Part shown: positions 33,191 through 39,997 of the stretch, in pieces
Layout of the letters: each line of letters begins with the position of its first letter
How positions within the stretch are numbered: position 1 is the stretch's first letter
Assembly (NCBI RefSeq): GCF_009909185.1
Contig: NZ_JAAAMV010000039.1
Coordinates: 1-39,997 of the forward strand
DNA length: 39,997 nucleotides
DNA from: Paenibacillus glycinis
GTDB taxonomy: Bacteria; Bacillota; Bacilli; Paenibacillales; Paenibacillaceae
Direction of reading: 5' to 3'
The notes under the pieces: generated by a model
Databases searched by the model: none
What the model saw: only the letters and a program-made list of their open reading frames with translations
Told to the model about the DNA's origin: nothing
Position numbers and translations under genes: made by a program

Positions 33191-33847
33191 TTACTCCAAT
33201 CCGACAAAAGCATATAAATCGCGCATATCCTGAATGATATGGCGCGCGCCGCTCTCCTTCAAGACCTGCTCGCCTTTAAGGGACCACGCCACGCCAACGG
33301 AGACGACGCCGGCCGCCTCGGCCGATTGGATATCCACGACGCTGTCGCCGACCATCATCGTCTCTCCGGGAGCGGTGCCGATCGCTTGCAGCGCAAGCCG
33401 TATCGGCTCCGGATCCGGCTTCGGACGGGTCACGTCTTCGATCGTAACGATCGCGCCCGGTTCCACGTAATCGTATAGTCCGACAAAGCGCAGTCCCCGT
33501 TCGGTCGTCAAGCGAATCTTGGTCGTCACGATTCCGATTTTGATCCCGGCTTCATGCAGCCTCGCCAAGACTTCTTTCACATGCGGGAAAGCCTGTACGT
33601 ATTCGTCATGCAGCCGTAAGTTGACTTCGCGGTATGCCGCTACGAGGTCTTCGACCTGCTCGCGCCCCGAGAACTGCTGCAGCTGCATCGACAGGGGAAG
33701 TCCCATGCTCGGGATGATATGCTCCCGATTGAAATCATGCGGCACGATTCCATTCAGCGCGTACAGAAAGGACTGAATAATCAGTTCGTTCGTATCCATG
33801 ATCGTACCGTCCAAATCGAACAAAATCGCTTTGATCTCCGTCGCCAT
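33191..33847 (-). CDS. ppaX: Pyrophosphatase PpaX
   Basis: A HAD-superfamily phosphatase, 218 residues. In Bacillus it hydrolyses the pyrophosphate produced when HprK dephosphorylates P-Ser-HPr, driving that reaction. HAD motif I is FDLDGTIMDTN (nucleophile Asp10, acid Asp12), motif II is IVTTK, and motifs III/IV are RPKPDPEP and MVGDSVVDIQSA. It lies in the hprK-lgt-ppaX operon, supporting this name over a generic phosphoglycolate phosphatase. Confidence 0.94.
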   Translation of the reverse strand: MATEIKAILFDLDGTIMDTNELIIQSFLYALNGIVPHDFNREHIIPSMGLPLSMQLQQFSGREQVEDLVAAYREVNLRLHDEYVQAFPHVKEVLARLHEAGIKIGIVTTKIRLTTERGLRFVGLYDYVEPGAIVTIEDVTRPKPDPEPIRLALQAIGTAPGETMMVGDSVVDIQSAEAAGVVSVGVAWSLKGEQVLKESGARHIIQDMRDLYAFVGLE

Positions 33848-33857
33848 TGCCTGCAGA

Positions 33858-34895
33858 TTACTCCTTTATCGACGTATCGCCGGATCCGTTCGCCGCGTTG
33901 CCGCCGTTATGTTCGATCGGCGGTTTCGGGTTCGGCTCATCCGAGTTCTTCTTGTTCTCCGCGCCCGCGGGGAGTCCGGTTTTAAAATTAATGATCGGAT
34001 CGTTATAATGCTCCGAAGCCGCGCCCGTACGGCGCCGAATGATAATCATCGCGACTGACGCGATCACGAGCAGCAATGCCAACAGCTGCGAGATTCGAAT
34101 ATTCCCGTAAGACGGATCCAGATAGCCTTGTTCGCCGAATATCGCTTTCATCGGGGACCATAGCCCGTTCATAAGCGAAGCCGCCCAATCCGCGCCATGG
34201 AAAGCGAGGCTGTCCGTACGAAGGCCTTCCACGTAGAAGCGGCCCAGGGAATACCAAATAAAATAGAAGAAAAGCTGTTCTCCCGCACGCAGGAAAGGAC
34301 GCCGGCGAATCACGAGCAGGATCACAAGGCCAACCAAATTCCAAAGCGATTCATATAGGAATGTCGGGTGATGAAACACGCCCGCGACATTCATCTGATT
34401 GACAATCCAATCCGGGAGATGAAGCGTATTGCGCAGGAAGCTTTCTTTAACTTCGCCGCCGTACGCCTCCTGGTTCACGAAGTTCCCCCAACGTCCGATC
34501 ATTTGGCCCGCAATCAGGGATGGCGCGCAGATGTCGGCAATCCGCCAGAAGCTGTACCCTTTGTTACGGAAATATATAATGCCGCAGGCAAAGGCCCCGA
34601 TCAACGCGCCGTAGATCGCGATCCCGCCGTTCCATATTTTAAAGACGTCCATCAGGTTGTTCTTGTACTCATCCCATTGGAAGGCGACGAAATAAATGCG
34701 CGCGCCGATGATCGCGGACGGCACCCCGAACAGCAATAAATCCATAAAAAAGTCCGGCGACAGCCCGAAGCGCTTGCCCTCTTGCACCGCCAGCAGCAAA
34801 CCGACGAGCGCCGCGGTTCCCAGAATGATGCCGTACCAGTGCACGCTGATCGAACCCAGCGAGAAAGCAATCGGATCTAATCGTAATCCAAACAT
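33858..34895 (-). CDS. lgt: Prolipoprotein diacylglyceryl transferase
   Basis: An integral membrane enzyme that transfers diacylglycerol to the lipobox Cys of prolipoproteins. The 345-residue protein has about seven hydrophobic segments and the Lgt signature GRWGNFVNQEAYGG (134-147, with the essential Arg135). The C-terminal 45 residues are a polar, Asn/Pro-rich cytoplasmic-type tail (EHNGGNAANGSGDTSIKE at the end), longer than in B. subtilis. ATG 34895 follows AAGGAG. It lies between hprK and ppaX. Confidence 0.96.
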   Translation of the reverse strand: MFGLRLDPIAFSLGSISVHWYGIILGTAALVGLLLAVQEGKRFGLSPDFFMDLLLFGVPSAIIGARIYFVAFQWDEYKNNLMDVFKIWNGGIAIYGALIGAFACGIIYFRNKGYSFWRIADICAPSLIAGQMIGRWGNFVNQEAYGGEVKESFLRNTLHLPDWIVNQMNVAGVFHHPTFLYESLWNLVGLVILLVIRRRPFLRAGEQLFFYFIWYSLGRFYVEGLRTDSLAFHGADWAASLMNGLWSPMKAIFGEQGYLDPSYGNIRISQLLALLLVIASVAMIIIRRRTGAASEHYNDPIINFKTGLPAGAENKKNSDEPNPKPPIEHNGGNAANGSGDTSIKE

Positions 34896-34958
34896 GCGTC
34901 AATGGCTCCTTCTCAATTATCCGTAATGGTCATCCATGGTCGCGCTGAACCCCGCCGA

Positions 34959-35897
34959 TCAGTCGAAATCGTCCGAGTCTTCCGCGATCGTTTCCGTCAG
35001 TTTGTTCGTAAACTGCAGCGCCGCGTTATACCCCATCCGTTTCAGCCTGAAATTCATCGCCGCCACTTCGATGATGACAGCCAAATTTCGGCCGGGTCGA
35101 ACCGGTACCGTCACGATCGGCACGTCGGTATCGATGATGCGCGTCGTCTCCTCGTCCAAGCCGAGCCGGTCATATTGCTTGTCGGCCTGCCAGTTCTCCA
35201 GCTTGATGACAACGCTGATGCGTTTGTTGTTCCGCACCGCGCCGGCTCCGAATAAGGTCATGACGTTGATAATGCCCAGGCCGCGGATTTCAAGCAAATG
35301 CCGGATCAGCTCAGGCGCCGTACCGTGAAGCTGATTGTCGGAGGTTTGGCGAATCTCGACCGCGTCATCCGCTACGAGGCGATGGCTCCGTTTGACGAGC
35401 TCGAGCGCCGTTTCGCTTTTACCGATGCCGCTGCCGCCCGTAATGAGCATGCCCACCCCGTAAACATCCACGAGAACGCCGTGAATCGTCGCGGAAGGCG
35501 CAAGCTTGCGCTCCAAGAAGTTGGTTATGCGGCTCAAGAAGATCGTGGTTGCGGCGTTGCTGCGCAATACCGGAATTTGCCGAACGTTCGATTGTTCCAA
35601 CAGCTCCGGAGGCGCATCCAGGCCGCGCGTAATGATAAAGCAAGGGGTTTCATCGTCAAACAGCCGCTCAATCCGGTCGATCCGCTCTTGCTTGGAGAGG
35701 GTGTCCATGAACGTAATTTCCGTCTTCCCGAGAATCTGCACCCGTTCCCTCGGGTAATAGTCGAAGTAACCTGCCATTTCGAGTCCCGGACGCGACAAGT
35801 CATCCAGGGTAATGCTGCGTTTCAGGCCGTCTTCGCCACCTAGGATCTCGAGTTGGAACTGGCTTACAAGATCCGAAACTTTCACTTTCTTGCCCAT
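34959..35897 (-). CDS. hprK: HPr kinase/phosphorylase
   Basis: Bifunctional sensor that phosphorylates Ser46 of HPr/Crh with ATP or PPi and removes it by phosphorolysis, setting CcpA-dependent catabolite control. It is 312 residues. H139 lies in TIHGVLVDVYG, Walker A is GGSGIGKS (154-161), followed by LVADDAVEI and the family signature LLEIRGLGIINV (201-212). ATG 35897 follows GAGGAGG. It is first in the hprK-lgt-ppaX-yvoF operon. Its substrate from this window is the crh-position protein at 17422-17691. Confidence 0.97.
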   Translation of the reverse strand: MGKKVKVSDLVSQFQLEILGGEDGLKRSITLDDLSRPGLEMAGYFDYYPRERVQILGKTEITFMDTLSKQERIDRIERLFDDETPCFIITRGLDAPPELLEQSNVRQIPVLRSNAATTIFLSRITNFLERKLAPSATIHGVLVDVYGVGMLITGGSGIGKSETALELVKRSHRLVADDAVEIRQTSDNQLHGTAPELIRHLLEIRGLGIINVMTLFGAGAVRNNKRISVVIKLENWQADKQYDRLGLDEETTRIIDTDVPIVTVPVRPGRNLAVIIEVAAMNFRLKRMGYNAALQFTNKLTETIAEDSDDFD

Positions 35898-35965
35898 GTT
35901 TGGCCTCCTCAAAATCGCAGCCGGCTACGCGTATAGTGGTCATTCCTAAAAATCCAGATGTATTC

Positions 35966-35994
35966 ATCCTATAGGAAATAAGAACTGAAATCAA
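35966..35994 (-). promoter_or_regulatory. Possible sigma-A promoter of hprK
   Basis: TTGATT (35989-35994), 17-bp spacer, TAGGAT (35966-35971) on the minus strand. Both boxes match only 4 of 6. Confidence 0.45.
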
Positions 35995-36047
35995 CGTCCT
36001 GGCTCGTCAGAAACCGGTTATGTATCGTATAGGAGCGTATAATCGCA

Positions 36048-36083
36048 CAAAAACAGCCGTCCGATCGGATCGGACGGCTGTTC
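36048..36083 (-). terminator. Terminator of the msmX-type gene
   Basis: AACAGCCGTCCGAT and ATCGGACGGCTGTT form a perfect 14-bp stem with a three-base loop, then TTTTT on the minus strand. Confidence 0.95.
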
Positions 36084-36103
36084 GACAAGGGGAGTGCCTT
36101 ATT

Positions 36104-37225
36104 TTATACTTCGAATACGTTCAGTTCGCTTTCTTTGTCGAAGATATGAACCTTGTTCATATCCAAAGCGAGTTTCACGTTAACGCCTTCCTTAACGCCG
36201 GAGCGTCCGTCAACACGAGCGATAACGGAATCTTTGCCCAGACCGTTCAGGTAGAGGAACATTTCGTGACCAAGGTTCTCGGCAACTTCGACGTGAGCGT
36301 TCACGATCGTTTGCGGGGAAGCCTCGTGGAATACCGGCTCTTCGTGCAGGTCTTCAGGACGGATGCCAAGAATGATTTCTTTGCCGATCAAGCCTTTTTC
36401 GCGAAGTTGTTGCGCTTTGCCGTCCGGAACAAGAACATCGATGTTATTCGCTTTGAAGCGAACAGCGCCGCCGGCTTCTGCAAGCGAACCCGTAATGAAG
36501 TTCATGGAAGGAGCTCCGATGAAGCCTGCCACGAAGATATTAACCGGGTGGTTGTACAGCTCTTCAGGGGAAGCTGCTTGTTGAATGATACCGTCTTTCA
36601 TAACGACGATACGATCGCCCATTGTCATGGCTTCGATCTGGTCATGCGTTACGTAGATAACGGTCGTTTCCAGACGTTTAGCCAGTTTGGAGATCTCCGC
36701 GCGCATTTGACCGCGAAGTTTGGCATCCAAGTTGGAAAGAGGCTCATCCATCAAGAAGACTTGCGGTTCACGGACGATTGCACGGCCGAGGGCGACACGT
36801 TGACGTTGACCGCCGGACAATGCTTTAGGTTTACGGTCGAGCAAGTGCTCGATATCGAGAATTTTAGCGGCTTCACGAACGCGTTTGTCGATTTCCGCTT
36901 TTTTGAATTTACGAAGTTTCAGGCCGAACGCCATGTTTTGGTAAACGTTCATGTGAGGGTACAGGGCGTAAGATTGGAATACCATCGCGATGTCACGATC
37001 TTTAGGGGCTACGTCATTAACAAGACGTTCGCCGATGAACAGTTTACCTTCGGAAATTTCTTCAAGACCGGCAATCATACGAAGCGTCGTCGATTTACCG
37101 CAACCGGAAGGACCGACAAGAACCAAGAACTCCTTGTCTTTAATGTCGAGGTTGAAGTCTTTAACCGAAGCGAGATCAGTACCCGCATATTTTTTGTAAA
37201 CGTGTTCTAAGCGTACACCAGCCAT
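36104..37225 (-). CDS. msmX: Multi-sugar ABC transporter ATPase (MsmX/UgpC type)
   Basis: Cytoplasmic ATPase that energises several carbohydrate ABC importers; B. subtilis MsmX is shared by many systems. It is 373 residues. Walker A is GPSGCGKST (about 39-47), followed by Q-loop VFQSYALYPHM, signature LSGGQRQRVALGRA, Walker B VFLMDEPLSNLD and the H-loop VTHDQ. A C-terminal TOBE/MalK regulatory region carries ILGIRPEDLH. ATG 37225 follows AGGGGG. No permease or binding protein is nearby, consistent with a stand-alone shared ATPase. Confidence 0.93.
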   Translation of the reverse strand: MAGVRLEHVYKKYAGTDLASVKDFNLDIKDKEFLVLVGPSGCGKSTTLRMIAGLEEISEGKLFIGERLVNDVAPKDRDIAMVFQSYALYPHMNVYQNMAFGLKLRKFKKAEIDKRVREAAKILDIEHLLDRKPKALSGGQRQRVALGRAIVREPQVFLMDEPLSNLDAKLRGQMRAEISKLAKRLETTVIYVTHDQIEAMTMGDRIVVMKDGIIQQAASPEELYNHPVNIFVAGFIGAPSMNFITGSLAEAGGAVRFKANNIDVLVPDGKAQQLREKGLIGKEIILGIRPEDLHEEPVFHEASPQTIVNAHVEVAENLGHEMFLYLNGLGKDSVIARVDGRSGVKEGVNVKLALDMNKVHIFDKESELNVFEV

Positions 37226-37315
37226 TTGTATTTCCCCCTAACGATTATTGTCGTTCATTACACTTAGTTTATATCAGTGCTGTCCATATGACTATGCACA
37301 TACTTTACAAAAAAA

Positions 37316-38470
37316 CTACGCCCTTTTCGTCACTTTATACAATAGCAAAATAATTTTGACGAGTACGGCATCGCGGAACTGCCGCACGTCCAGCTCCGTC
37401 TCCTGCTTTAGTTTGTCCAACCGGTAAAGCAGCGTATTCCGGTGAATATAAAGCTTCTTTGCCGTTTCGCTGACGTTGCAGTCCAAAGCGAAGAACGTCT
37501 CCAGCGTCGTCAGGATTTCCGGATCCAGAAAGGCATCCGTCCGCTTCAAAGCTTGCTCCACGAATTTGATGCGATGCGCTTCGGGGATCGTATTGAGCAA
37601 TCGCTCCAAATGAAGCAGCCAAGGCAAATGAATATTGGCCCCGATATGGAACGCTCGTCCGAGATGAACGGTTTCCCTGAGAAGAGCCGTCGTTCCGATA
37701 ATGGAATTGGCTGGCGAGATCGGGTGAGATATTGCCAGATGACAATCCCCCATCCATTCGCTTGCCAGCATTTCGTGCAAACCGAACGCGATCGACGCCA
37801 AGCTTTCCTCTAAAGACTCCTCTTCTTCCTCGTCCCGCTCGCCGGACTGCGCATCGTGAATGAGCGACGCAGGCCCAAGAATCAGCCATTCCTGCTCCTT
37901 CAGCGGAATAATCAGCACGTCCTCTGCTAGGAACGTGCGAAGCAGCTTTTCGAGTTCTCCGAAGCTGGCTCGGCCAGACTCGGCCTGCTCGCATACGAGG
38001 AGAAATGGAATCATGGACGAGAACAATCTTCCCCTCGATATCAGACGATCCGGTAGCAGGAGCTTCGGTTCGCTGGCGTCGAGCTGCTCGTCGATCCAGG
38101 TCCCCAGCTCGCTGGCGTAGCGTTCCGATTCCGAAAAGCCTTCGTAATTCTTGCTGCTCTCGGCGAGCATCTGATTGACCGCCCATCCAATCAGGCGAAT
38201 TTCCATCTCGCTTAACCGCTGCTGCCGATTGATCTCGAGCACGTGGACATGATCCGCATGCTGTTCAAGGGCAAACCAAGTTGCTCCTTCGGGACCGCTT
38301 ACATAATCTCCTATTGTAACCGCATTCGTTTTCGGTTTTTGCAACCGTTCATTCGGTTGCCGAGCTTGTTCGCTGCTCAGTAATCGCCAGTCATGAATCG
38401 GGAGCTGATGCTCTCGGACCGGGCAATCCAGAACAGCTTGCAATTGCGTAATCCATTTTGCATCACTCAT
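37316..38470 (-). CDS. PucR/CdaR-family transcriptional regulator
   Basis: A 384-residue regulator with the C-terminal PucR-type helix-turn-helix (about 325-375: LDCNVSETAKKLYIHRNTLLYRLDKL). Before it lies a GGDEF-like or GAF-like divergent sensor part (about 150-300), including an acidic run (DEEEEESLEESL). The signal and targets are unknown. ATG 38470 is chosen for AGGGG seven bases upstream; an ATG six codons earlier has no site. It lies 90 bp upstream of the msmX-type gene on the same strand, so control of sugar uptake is plausible but unproven. Confidence 0.85.
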   Translation of the reverse strand: MSDAKWITQLQAVLDCPVREHQLPIHDWRLLSSEQARQPNERLQKPKTNAVTIGDYVSGPEGATWFALEQHADHVHVLEINRQQRLSEMEIRLIGWAVNQMLAESSKNYEGFSESERYASELGTWIDEQLDASEPKLLLPDRLISRGRLFSSMIPFLLVCEQAESGRASFGELEKLLRTFLAEDVLIIPLKEQEWLILGPASLIHDAQSGERDEEEEESLEESLASIAFGLHEMLASEWMGDCHLAISHPISPANSIIGTTALLRETVHLGRAFHIGANIHLPWLLHLERLLNTIPEAHRIKFVEQALKRTDAFLDPEILTTLETFFALDCNVSETAKKLYIHRNTLLYRLDKLKQETELDVRQFRDAVLVKIILLLYKVTKRA

Positions 38471-38541
38471 GGGCTTGCCCCTATCCATCGGCGCGAATGT
38501 GCGCTTTTTACTGCACAGTATACCATATACGACCGGTTATT

Positions 38542-39483
38542 TCAGCTAAGGGCCAGCAACACGACAAGCGACAGCAAGGAAAACAACGCCGCCACCAAAT
38601 AAATGAAGGATACCGTTTGGATCTGCGTTAATCCCCAGCGCATTAGAACGTGATGGGTATGAAGCTTGTCCGCCCTGTGCAGCCCTTTGCCGGACAATAG
38701 CCTGCGAAGCATAACCACGGCCGTGTCGAGTATCGGCACGCCAAGCGCCAGCAAGGGTACCGCGACCGTGACGAGCGTAGCGCTTTTGAATGCGCCGTCC
38801 ACCGCCGTAACGGCCAAGGAGTAACCGAGAAACGTCGCCCCGGCATCCCCCATGAAGATACGCGCAGGGTAAAAGTTATAGCATAAGAAAGCCACGCAGG
38901 CAGCAACCAAAATCACTGCAAGCAGCGCAGTCGAATATTGCTGCTTAAACAACGCAGCTACAAAAAGCGTCAACGATGACAATGTCGCTACTCCCGAGGC
39001 CAATCCGTCCACGCCGTCAATAAAATTAATCATGTTGATCAACGCGAACACCCACACGATCGAACCGACAACGCCTAACCAGTAAGGAAAAAAAATCATT
39101 CCGTGCGGGCTGGAAAGTCCTTCGATCCGAATCCCGAACAATAGCGGCAAAGCCGCGACCGCCAGATAAATAATAACCCGCGGCCAGACCGGGAACTCCG
39201 ACCCGCTTGCTTTGGCCGCATCGTCCAGCAAGCCGATGCAAACCAAAACGAAACCTCCGATTCCAATCGTCAAACTCAGCGGAGTTACGCCTTGGAAGAG
39301 GAATAGGGTCACTGCAATCCCGACATACAAAGCAGCCCCGCCCATCAACGGCACGGGAGTCTTATGAATTTTTCGGGCAGTCGGGCGATCGACAAAGCCA
39401 TAACGGATGGCGAATTTACGAAGGAGCGGCACAAGTACGGCAACGATACCGAAGCATAACAACGCGGACAAACCATAGTTCAT
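38542..39483 (-). CDS. MraY/WecA/TagO-family undecaprenyl-phosphate sugar-1-phosphate transferase
   Basis: A polytopic membrane enzyme (313 residues, about ten hydrophobic helices). It likely transfers GlcNAc-1-phosphate to undecaprenyl phosphate at the start of wall teichoic acid or other wall polymer synthesis. Motifs are HKTPVPLMGGAALY, the metal-binding GLLDDAAKASG, NMINFIDGVDGLASG, FMGDAGATFLGY and the cytosolic HTHHVLMRWG. It is closer to TagO/WecA than to MraY by these loops and by lack of a mur cluster. ATG 39483 is used (AGGGGG about 13 bases upstream, rather far). Confidence 0.9.
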   Translation of the reverse strand: MNYGLSALLCFGIVAVLVPLLRKFAIRYGFVDRPTARKIHKTPVPLMGGAALYVGIAVTLFLFQGVTPLSLTIGIGGFVLVCIGLLDDAAKASGSEFPVWPRVIIYLAVAALPLLFGIRIEGLSSPHGMIFFPYWLGVVGSIVWVFALINMINFIDGVDGLASGVATLSSLTLFVAALFKQQYSTALLAVILVAACVAFLCYNFYPARIFMGDAGATFLGYSLAVTAVDGAFKSATLVTVAVPLLALGVPILDTAVVMLRRLLSGKGLHRADKLHTHHVLMRWGLTQIQTVSFIYLVAALFSLLSLVVLLALS

Positions 39484-39572
39484 CTTGCGATACAACCCCC
39501 TGAAACCAACCATTGTGTGTTTGAATTCAGTTTGCCCGCAGCCGAATGAAATACTCCGCCTTTAAAACAACA

Positions 39573-39602
39573 AAAAACCTGCAGGTCATTGACCTACAGG
39601 TA
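39573..39602 (-). terminator. Terminator of the tRNA cluster
   Basis: On the minus strand ACCTGTAGGTC pairs with GACCTGCAGGT (one T-G) around AAT, followed by TTTTTG. It lies 16 bp after tRNA-Lys. Confidence 0.9.
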
Positions 39603-39617
39603 CTTTAAGTGTCGTAA

Positions 39618-39693
39618 TGGTGAGCCATGTAGGACTCGAACCTACGACACCCTGATTAAAAGTCAGGTGCTCTACCAACTGAGCTAATGGCTC
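39618..39693 (-). tRNA. tRNA-Lys (anticodon TTT)
   Basis: 76-nt cloverleaf with acceptor GAGCCAT/ATGGCTC, encoded CCA, and anticodon loop CTTTTAA (TTT). It is last of the four-tRNA cluster. Confidence 0.97.
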
Positions 39694-39709
39694 TTGCTGT
39701 TAAAGGGAA

Positions 39710-39794
39710 TGGTGGAGGGCGATGGATTCGAACCACCGAACTCAGAGAGAGCAGATTTACAGTCTGCCGTGTTTAGCCACTTCACTAGCCCTCC
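39710..39794 (-). tRNA. tRNA-Tyr (anticodon GTA)
   Basis: 85-nt class II tRNA with long variable arm, acceptor GGAGGGC/GCCCTCC, encoded CCA, and anticodon loop CTGTAAA (GTA). Confidence 0.97.
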
Positions 39795-39829
39795 ACGATG
39801 CTTACCTGGCTATATGCCTTAAGTAAATA

Positions 39830-39905
<76 letters not shown>

Positions 39906-39921
39906 TTACTTTGAAAATAAA

Positions 39922-39997
39922 TGGCGGAGCCGACGGGATTCGAACCCGCGGTCTCCTGCGTGACAGGCAGGCATGTTGGGCCACTACACCACGGCTC
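39922..39997 (-). tRNA. tRNA-Asp (anticodon GTC), first base outside the window
   Basis: The 3' end with encoded CCA is at 39922. The anticodon loop is CTGTCAC (GTC). The acceptor CGGCTCC needs a 5' GGAGCCG, of which the first G would be at 39998. Further tRNAs of the cluster may follow outside the window. Confidence 0.95.

Overview
The window looks like a core-genome segment of a Gram-positive, endospore-forming member of the Paenibacillaceae (Paenibacillus/Cohnella type). The evidence is a fairly GC-rich Firmicutes gene set with strong AGGAGG-type ribosome binding sites, sigma-A promoters, CggR and CtsR operators, HPr kinase, WhiA/YvcK/RapZ and an Sda-like sporulation checkpoint protein. 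Nearly all genes are on the minus strand. Gene order follows the Bacillus subtilis secG-rnr, cggR-gapA-pgk-tpi-pgm-eno, clpP, crh-whiA-yvcK-yvcJ-trxB, his and hprK-lgt-ppaX-yvoF blocks, with local differences. Family and synteny statements come from memory; no search was run.

Layout. 1-2.9 kb: RNase R (cut by the window edge) and SecG. 3.0-6.7 kb: accessory stretch with a PhyH-type dioxygenase, a divergent AraC-type regulator, a 69-bp tandem repeat array and a sugar-phosphate isomerase-like TIM barrel whose upstream region encodes a terminated, highly structured RNA. 7.1-14.8 kb: lower-glycolysis operon cggR-gap-pgk-tpiA-gpmI-eno, with a promoter, a CggR operator and a cre-like site. A 530-bp hairpin-rich insert separates gap from pgk. 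14.9-17.2 kb: tRNA-Arg, clpP under tandem CtsR boxes, an sda-like gene with a DnaA box, and a secreted SIMPL-domain protein. 17.4-21.7 kb: glk-rapZ-yvcK-whiA-crh operon. 21.9-24.7 kb: a TPR/HTH protein plus trxB. 24.8-25.9 kb: a PRPP synthetase. 26.1-32.3 kb: hisZ-G-D-B-H-F-IE, with hisA missing. 32.7-35.9 kb: hprK-lgt-ppaX-yvoF. 36.1-39.5 kb: a MsmX-type sugar ABC ATPase, a PucR/CdaR-like regulator and a TagO/WecA-like transferase. 39.6-40.0 kb: tRNA-Asp, Phe, Tyr and Lys.

Together the genes form a carbon-flux and catabolite-control neighbourhood. Glucokinase and lower glycolysis generate the signals (fructose-1,6-bisphosphate, P-Ser-HPr/Crh) sensed by HprK, PpaX and CggR. PRPP synthetase sits beside the PRPP-consuming histidine pathway.

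The observations most worth following up are the compact terminated RNA at about 6722-6821, the two hairpin-repeat families (69-bp and 30-bp period), the Crh-position protein that keeps His15, the loss of hisA from the his operon, and the N-terminally extended Sda with an upstream DnaA box.
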